From: Promethearchaeia archaeon
GTDB lineage: Archaea > Asgardarchaeota > Lokiarchaeia > Sigyniarchaeales > SOKP01
Assembly: GCA_029856125.1 (NCBI GenBank)
Contig: JAHQWJ010000141.1
Span: 1 to 64,000 of the forward strand
Direction: 5' to 3'
Length of the DNA stretch: 64,000 nt
Made by a program: the position numbers and the translations under genes
The notes under the pieces: model-generated
Seen by the model: the letters and a program-made list of their open reading frames with translations, nothing else
Databases searched by the model: none
What the model was told of the DNA's origin: nothing
Shown: in pieces, positions 61,852-64,000 of the stretch
Position numbering within the stretch: position 1 is the stretch's first letter
How the letters are laid out: each line of letters starts with the position of its first letter

Positions 61852-62529
61852 TCATTTATAATTGAGAGTTTTGTCTTTTACCGGTAATATCATTTGTCCA
61901 TTTTTCAGTTGAGAAAATTTCGGATATTTTTCATCAAAAATAATTTCAATCTCCTTAAGAGGTAAATCCGCATGAACTCCACGATCTTTGACATATTCTC
62001 CGAATTTATTACCTTCTTCATCAAAAGCAGGAAATGTAGCATCATTTTCGCCGTCAAATTCGACCATTGGAGTAAAACCTCCTTTTAAGGCAGTTTTTGG
62101 GTCAAACGAGGGTGTTAATTTTACCCATTTATTATTAAGGTAAAGTTCGCTATAGCCATGATAATGCATGACATTTGTTTCCATAAAATCTATTATTTTT
62201 TGAGATATTTTATGATTTATCAGATCTACTAAGTGAATCCTGGCAGGAATTCCAATAGCTCGTGCAAAGGAAGATAATAGAACGGATTTCGAGACACAAA
62301 AACCATTTTTCCGTCTTAGAGTCACGCTGGCTTTAAAATTAGCTTTAGCAGAAGGAATATAAGTGTGCATATTGTATTTAATTTTATCCCTTACCCAGTA
62401 AAAGAGCGCTTTGGCTTTATCACTTTCTGTTTCTAAGCCTGCGGTAATCTCAAAGGCTTTAACACGAACAAACTTCTTATTAAAATCGAAAAATTCCGTA
62501 GGTTGTAGATAAATATCAATATTCCCCAT
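61852..62529 (-). CDS. transglutaminase-like cysteine protease-fold protein
   Basis: A 225-residue transglutaminase-like superfamily protein: KALFYWVRDKIKYNMHTYIP near residue 40, the catalytic Cys region RKNGFCVSKSVLLSSFARAIGIPAR near 75-100, the histidine in MHYHGYSELYLNNKWVKLTPSFDP near 145 and the following Asp. These folds act as peptidases or amidases. The active-site triad appears complete. No signal peptide is seen. It converges with ftr; no functional link is implied. Confidence 0.8.
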   Translation of the reverse strand: MGNIDIYLQPTEFFDFNKKFVRVKAFEITAGLETESDKAKALFYWVRDKIKYNMHTYIPSAKANFKASVTLRRKNGFCVSKSVLLSSFARAIGIPARIHLVDLINHKISQKIIDFMETNVMHYHGYSELYLNNKWVKLTPSFDPKTALKGGFTPMVEFDGENDATFPAFDEEGNKFGEYVKDRGVHADLPLKEIEIIFDEKYPKFSQLKNGQMILPVKDKTLNYK

Positions 62530-62643
62530 GATTATGAAAAATTTTAGTTATTTTTGAACATTACCTTTCCTTCCAATTTTTCATTGAAATGATTACTTTT
62601 CCAGATCAATTGCAAAGGAAATTCATGTGTTCAAGTTTCACTT

Positions 62644-63111
62644 CTATTGCAGGTTCTGCTTTAGGTTCTGAGCAAACTCTTCCGCACGTTTGAGGTCTTC
62701 AGCATTCGGCCTACCCTTATTCATTCCCCCAAAATATTTCATGAAACTATTGGTGTTAAAACCTTTACAACTAAATTCATCAACGATCATGTAACCTTTC
62801 GATAGCAGTTTTTCCCTAAGCAACGAGTGATCCTTGGCGACTTTGGCTTTTCCTTGCATGGCACTTGTTGAAAAAATGAATGCTTTCTTGTTGGTGATTT
62901 GTGGTAGTGTATCGGCAAAGTCAAGCAGAAGTTTATGGTGTTTTTCACCATATATCCCTGAACCAAAGCCAATTAGATTATACTCTTGAAGTTCTCCAGG
63001 GTTTATTTGCTCTGGCGTTTTTATTTGGGCATCCAGAACTTTTGCGAAGACCTTAGCGATTTTCTCAGTATTTTTATGATGGTATGAAAACAAAACCAAT
63101 AGAGATTTCAT
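62644..63111 (-). CDS. flavodoxin-like protein
   Basis: A 155-residue flavodoxin-fold protein. The N-terminal FMN-binding region is SYHHKNTEKIAKVFA, with GFGSGIYGEKHHKLLLDFAD and KAFIFSTSAMQGK in the flavin-contact loops. It carries one- or two-electron transfer through FMN. The atypical phosphate-binding loop (SYHHKNT in place of SxTGNT) resembles the MioC/EfaA group. The neighbouring FMN-reductase-like gene on the same strand could be a partner. Confidence 0.82.
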   Translation of the reverse strand: MKSLLVLFSYHHKNTEKIAKVFAKVLDAQIKTPEQINPGELQEYNLIGFGSGIYGEKHHKLLLDFADTLPQITNKKAFIFSTSAMQGKAKVAKDHSLLREKLLSKGYMIVDEFSCKGFNTNSFMKYFGGMNKGRPNAEDLKRAEEFAQNLKQNLQ

Positions 63112-63283
63112 TATTAACGAAATATTCTCTTATATTTAAGATTATCAGACCGAAGTTTTGATTGCTTTGAATAACTAATTTATTTCAATGGAATTTTCAT
63201 TGATGTCAGAATCTGGAAATACATTTACATTCTTTTTCAATGAAGTGAATACATATATCCTAATACAACGCAGATACTAACGG

Positions 63284-63889
63284 CTAATCCGTATGGGTAC
63301 CAAAAGCAAAGAAGTTACGGGGAAATTCGTCGGGAAACTCAAACTTTTTGTCGACGAGTAGTACGATTTCTTTACCCAGTTTAAAAGCAGCGTTCATCCC
63401 CTTTTCAAGCTTCCTAGCATCCCCTTTCCCTGTTGCATACGCCGCAACGAAATTGGCTGGGAGCATCCTTTTCAGAGTGATAAAGAAATAAAAATCCTTG
63501 AGAGCATCAATGAGACCTATACTGCCTGCCACAACGATTACACCACCTACCTTGTTTGCCAAGCTCTTGCCCGGTTGGTTCAATGCAAAAGTCCGATCCA
63601 TAATGGCCTTAGCTTGCGCTGTCATGCCGTAAAAATGTATGGGGGAACCAAAGACAACGCCATCTGCTGCTATTAATTTTTCGTAAAGCGGTTGCATGTC
63701 GTCTTGGATATGACACACTCCCTTTGAAAAACAAGAATAACAGCCATCACATCCTCTAATATCCTTGCCCGACACACTGAAGAGCTCTATATCAGCGCCA
63801 TGTTCTGCTGCACCCCGGAGCATCTCTTCCAATAGGATTACCGTATTTCCCTTTTTCCGCGGACTACATGAGACACCTAATATTTTCAT
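63284..63889 (-). CDS. iron-sulfur flavoprotein / NADPH-dependent FMN reductase-like protein
   Basis: A 201-residue flavodoxin-fold reductase of the iron-sulfur flavoprotein type. GVSCSPRKKGNTVILLEEML is the FMN loop, CDGCYSCFSKGVCHIQDDM the compact cysteine motif, and VVFGSPIHFYGMTAQAKAIMDR a conserved flavin segment. It could reduce flavin, quinone or nitro compounds. The 171-bp gap to the flavodoxin gene on the same strand leaves open whether they share a transcript. A partial gene upstream ends about 33 bp away. Confidence 0.82.
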   Translation of the reverse strand: MKILGVSCSPRKKGNTVILLEEMLRGAAEHGADIELFSVSGKDIRGCDGCYSCFSKGVCHIQDDMQPLYEKLIAADGVVFGSPIHFYGMTAQAKAIMDRTFALNQPGKSLANKVGGVIVVAGSIGLIDALKDFYFFITLKRMLPANFVAAYATGKGDARKLEKGMNAAFKLGKEIVLLVDKKFEFPDEFPRNFFAFGTHTD

Positions 63890-63921
63890 TTTGATCTATC
63901 TCCTTTTTGCATCAGTCGAAG

Positions 63922-64000
63922 TTATATTTTTTTCGCAATTAAATCAATTATATCTATTACAGTAATTTTTTCTTGAACATCTGTTTCCATTTCTTTGTAT
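63922..64000 (-). CDS. 3' end of an upstream gene, truncated by the window
   Basis: On the minus strand a frame runs from the window edge to a TAA at 63922-63924 without other stops, ending KITVIDIIDLIAKKI. It is 26 codons in the window. An ATG near 63990 could also be its start, so it may be only a chance short frame. Nothing can be said of function. Confidence 0.35.
   Translation of the reverse strand, partial: YKEMETDVQEKITVIDIIDLIAKKI

Overview
This window comes from an archaeon, most likely an Asgard archaeon of the Lokiarchaeia type; that is inference from gene content and was not tested phylogenetically. Supporting signs are an archaeal TATA-binding protein, AT-rich DNA with short TATA-like promoters and many TTG/GTG starts, ferredoxin-centred anaerobic metabolism (HdrA/MvhD, aldehyde:ferredoxin oxidoreductase, 2-oxoacid:ferredoxin oxidoreductase), a tetrahydromethanopterin C1 enzyme (Ftr), UGA-recoded selenoproteins, and a possible longin-like protein.

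Layout. 1-1.8 kb: a TPR protein cut by the window edge and a duplicated membrane protein. 2.0-4.5 kb: an hdrA-mvhD operon that only reads through as selenoproteins (three in-frame UGA in hdrA, two in mvhD), with a candidate SECIS hairpin in its 3' UTR. 4.7-12.9 kb: housekeeping genes (pyrF, tbp, hisS, a RidA protein, an alanine-racemase-fold protein, a tungsten AOR). 13.0-14.5 kb: a split UxaA/SuyAB-type lyase. 14.5-16.6 kb: a LutA/LutB-like pair. 16.7-21.5 kb: a KorDABC operon ending in an unusual FrhB-PyrK fusion. 21.5-25.7 kb: a QueG-like Fe-S protein and two DMT transporters around a UroD-family methyltransferase. 25.9-32.8 kb: a tandemly duplicated ABC ATPase/permease pair whose permeases are fused to CPBP (CAAX-type) protease domains. 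32.8-42.8 kb: small metabolic and regulatory genes, including an LsrF-like aldolase, MBL-fold proteins, a zinc ADH, RHH and DtxR regulators and a PhnN-like kinase.

43.0-57.8 kb is the accessory part. sdaA is followed by a double-HNH protein gene, and the sdaA tail plus the 5' part of an interrupted tRNA-like gene are duplicated on both sides of it. Next come a DHH phosphoesterase, a two-gene SIR2-TPR locus whose small partner shares the C-terminal domain of the SIR2 protein (a plausible defence system), and a block with a CxxC-x17-CxxC protein, a ParB-fold-like protein and a GH130/glycosyltransferase pair. A duplicated hsp20 3' end bounds that block. 58-64 kb returns to chromosomal genes: a P-loop ATPase, a longin-like coiled-coil protein, ftr, a transglutaminase-like protein and two flavodoxin-fold proteins.

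In outline, AOR, KOR and the HdrA-MvhD module would pass electrons through ferredoxin. The FrhB-PyrK fusion would link KOR to a flavin/NAD(P)- or F420-type carrier, and Ftr indicates an H4MPT-linked C1 pathway. I saw no CRISPR array, rRNA or transposase gene.
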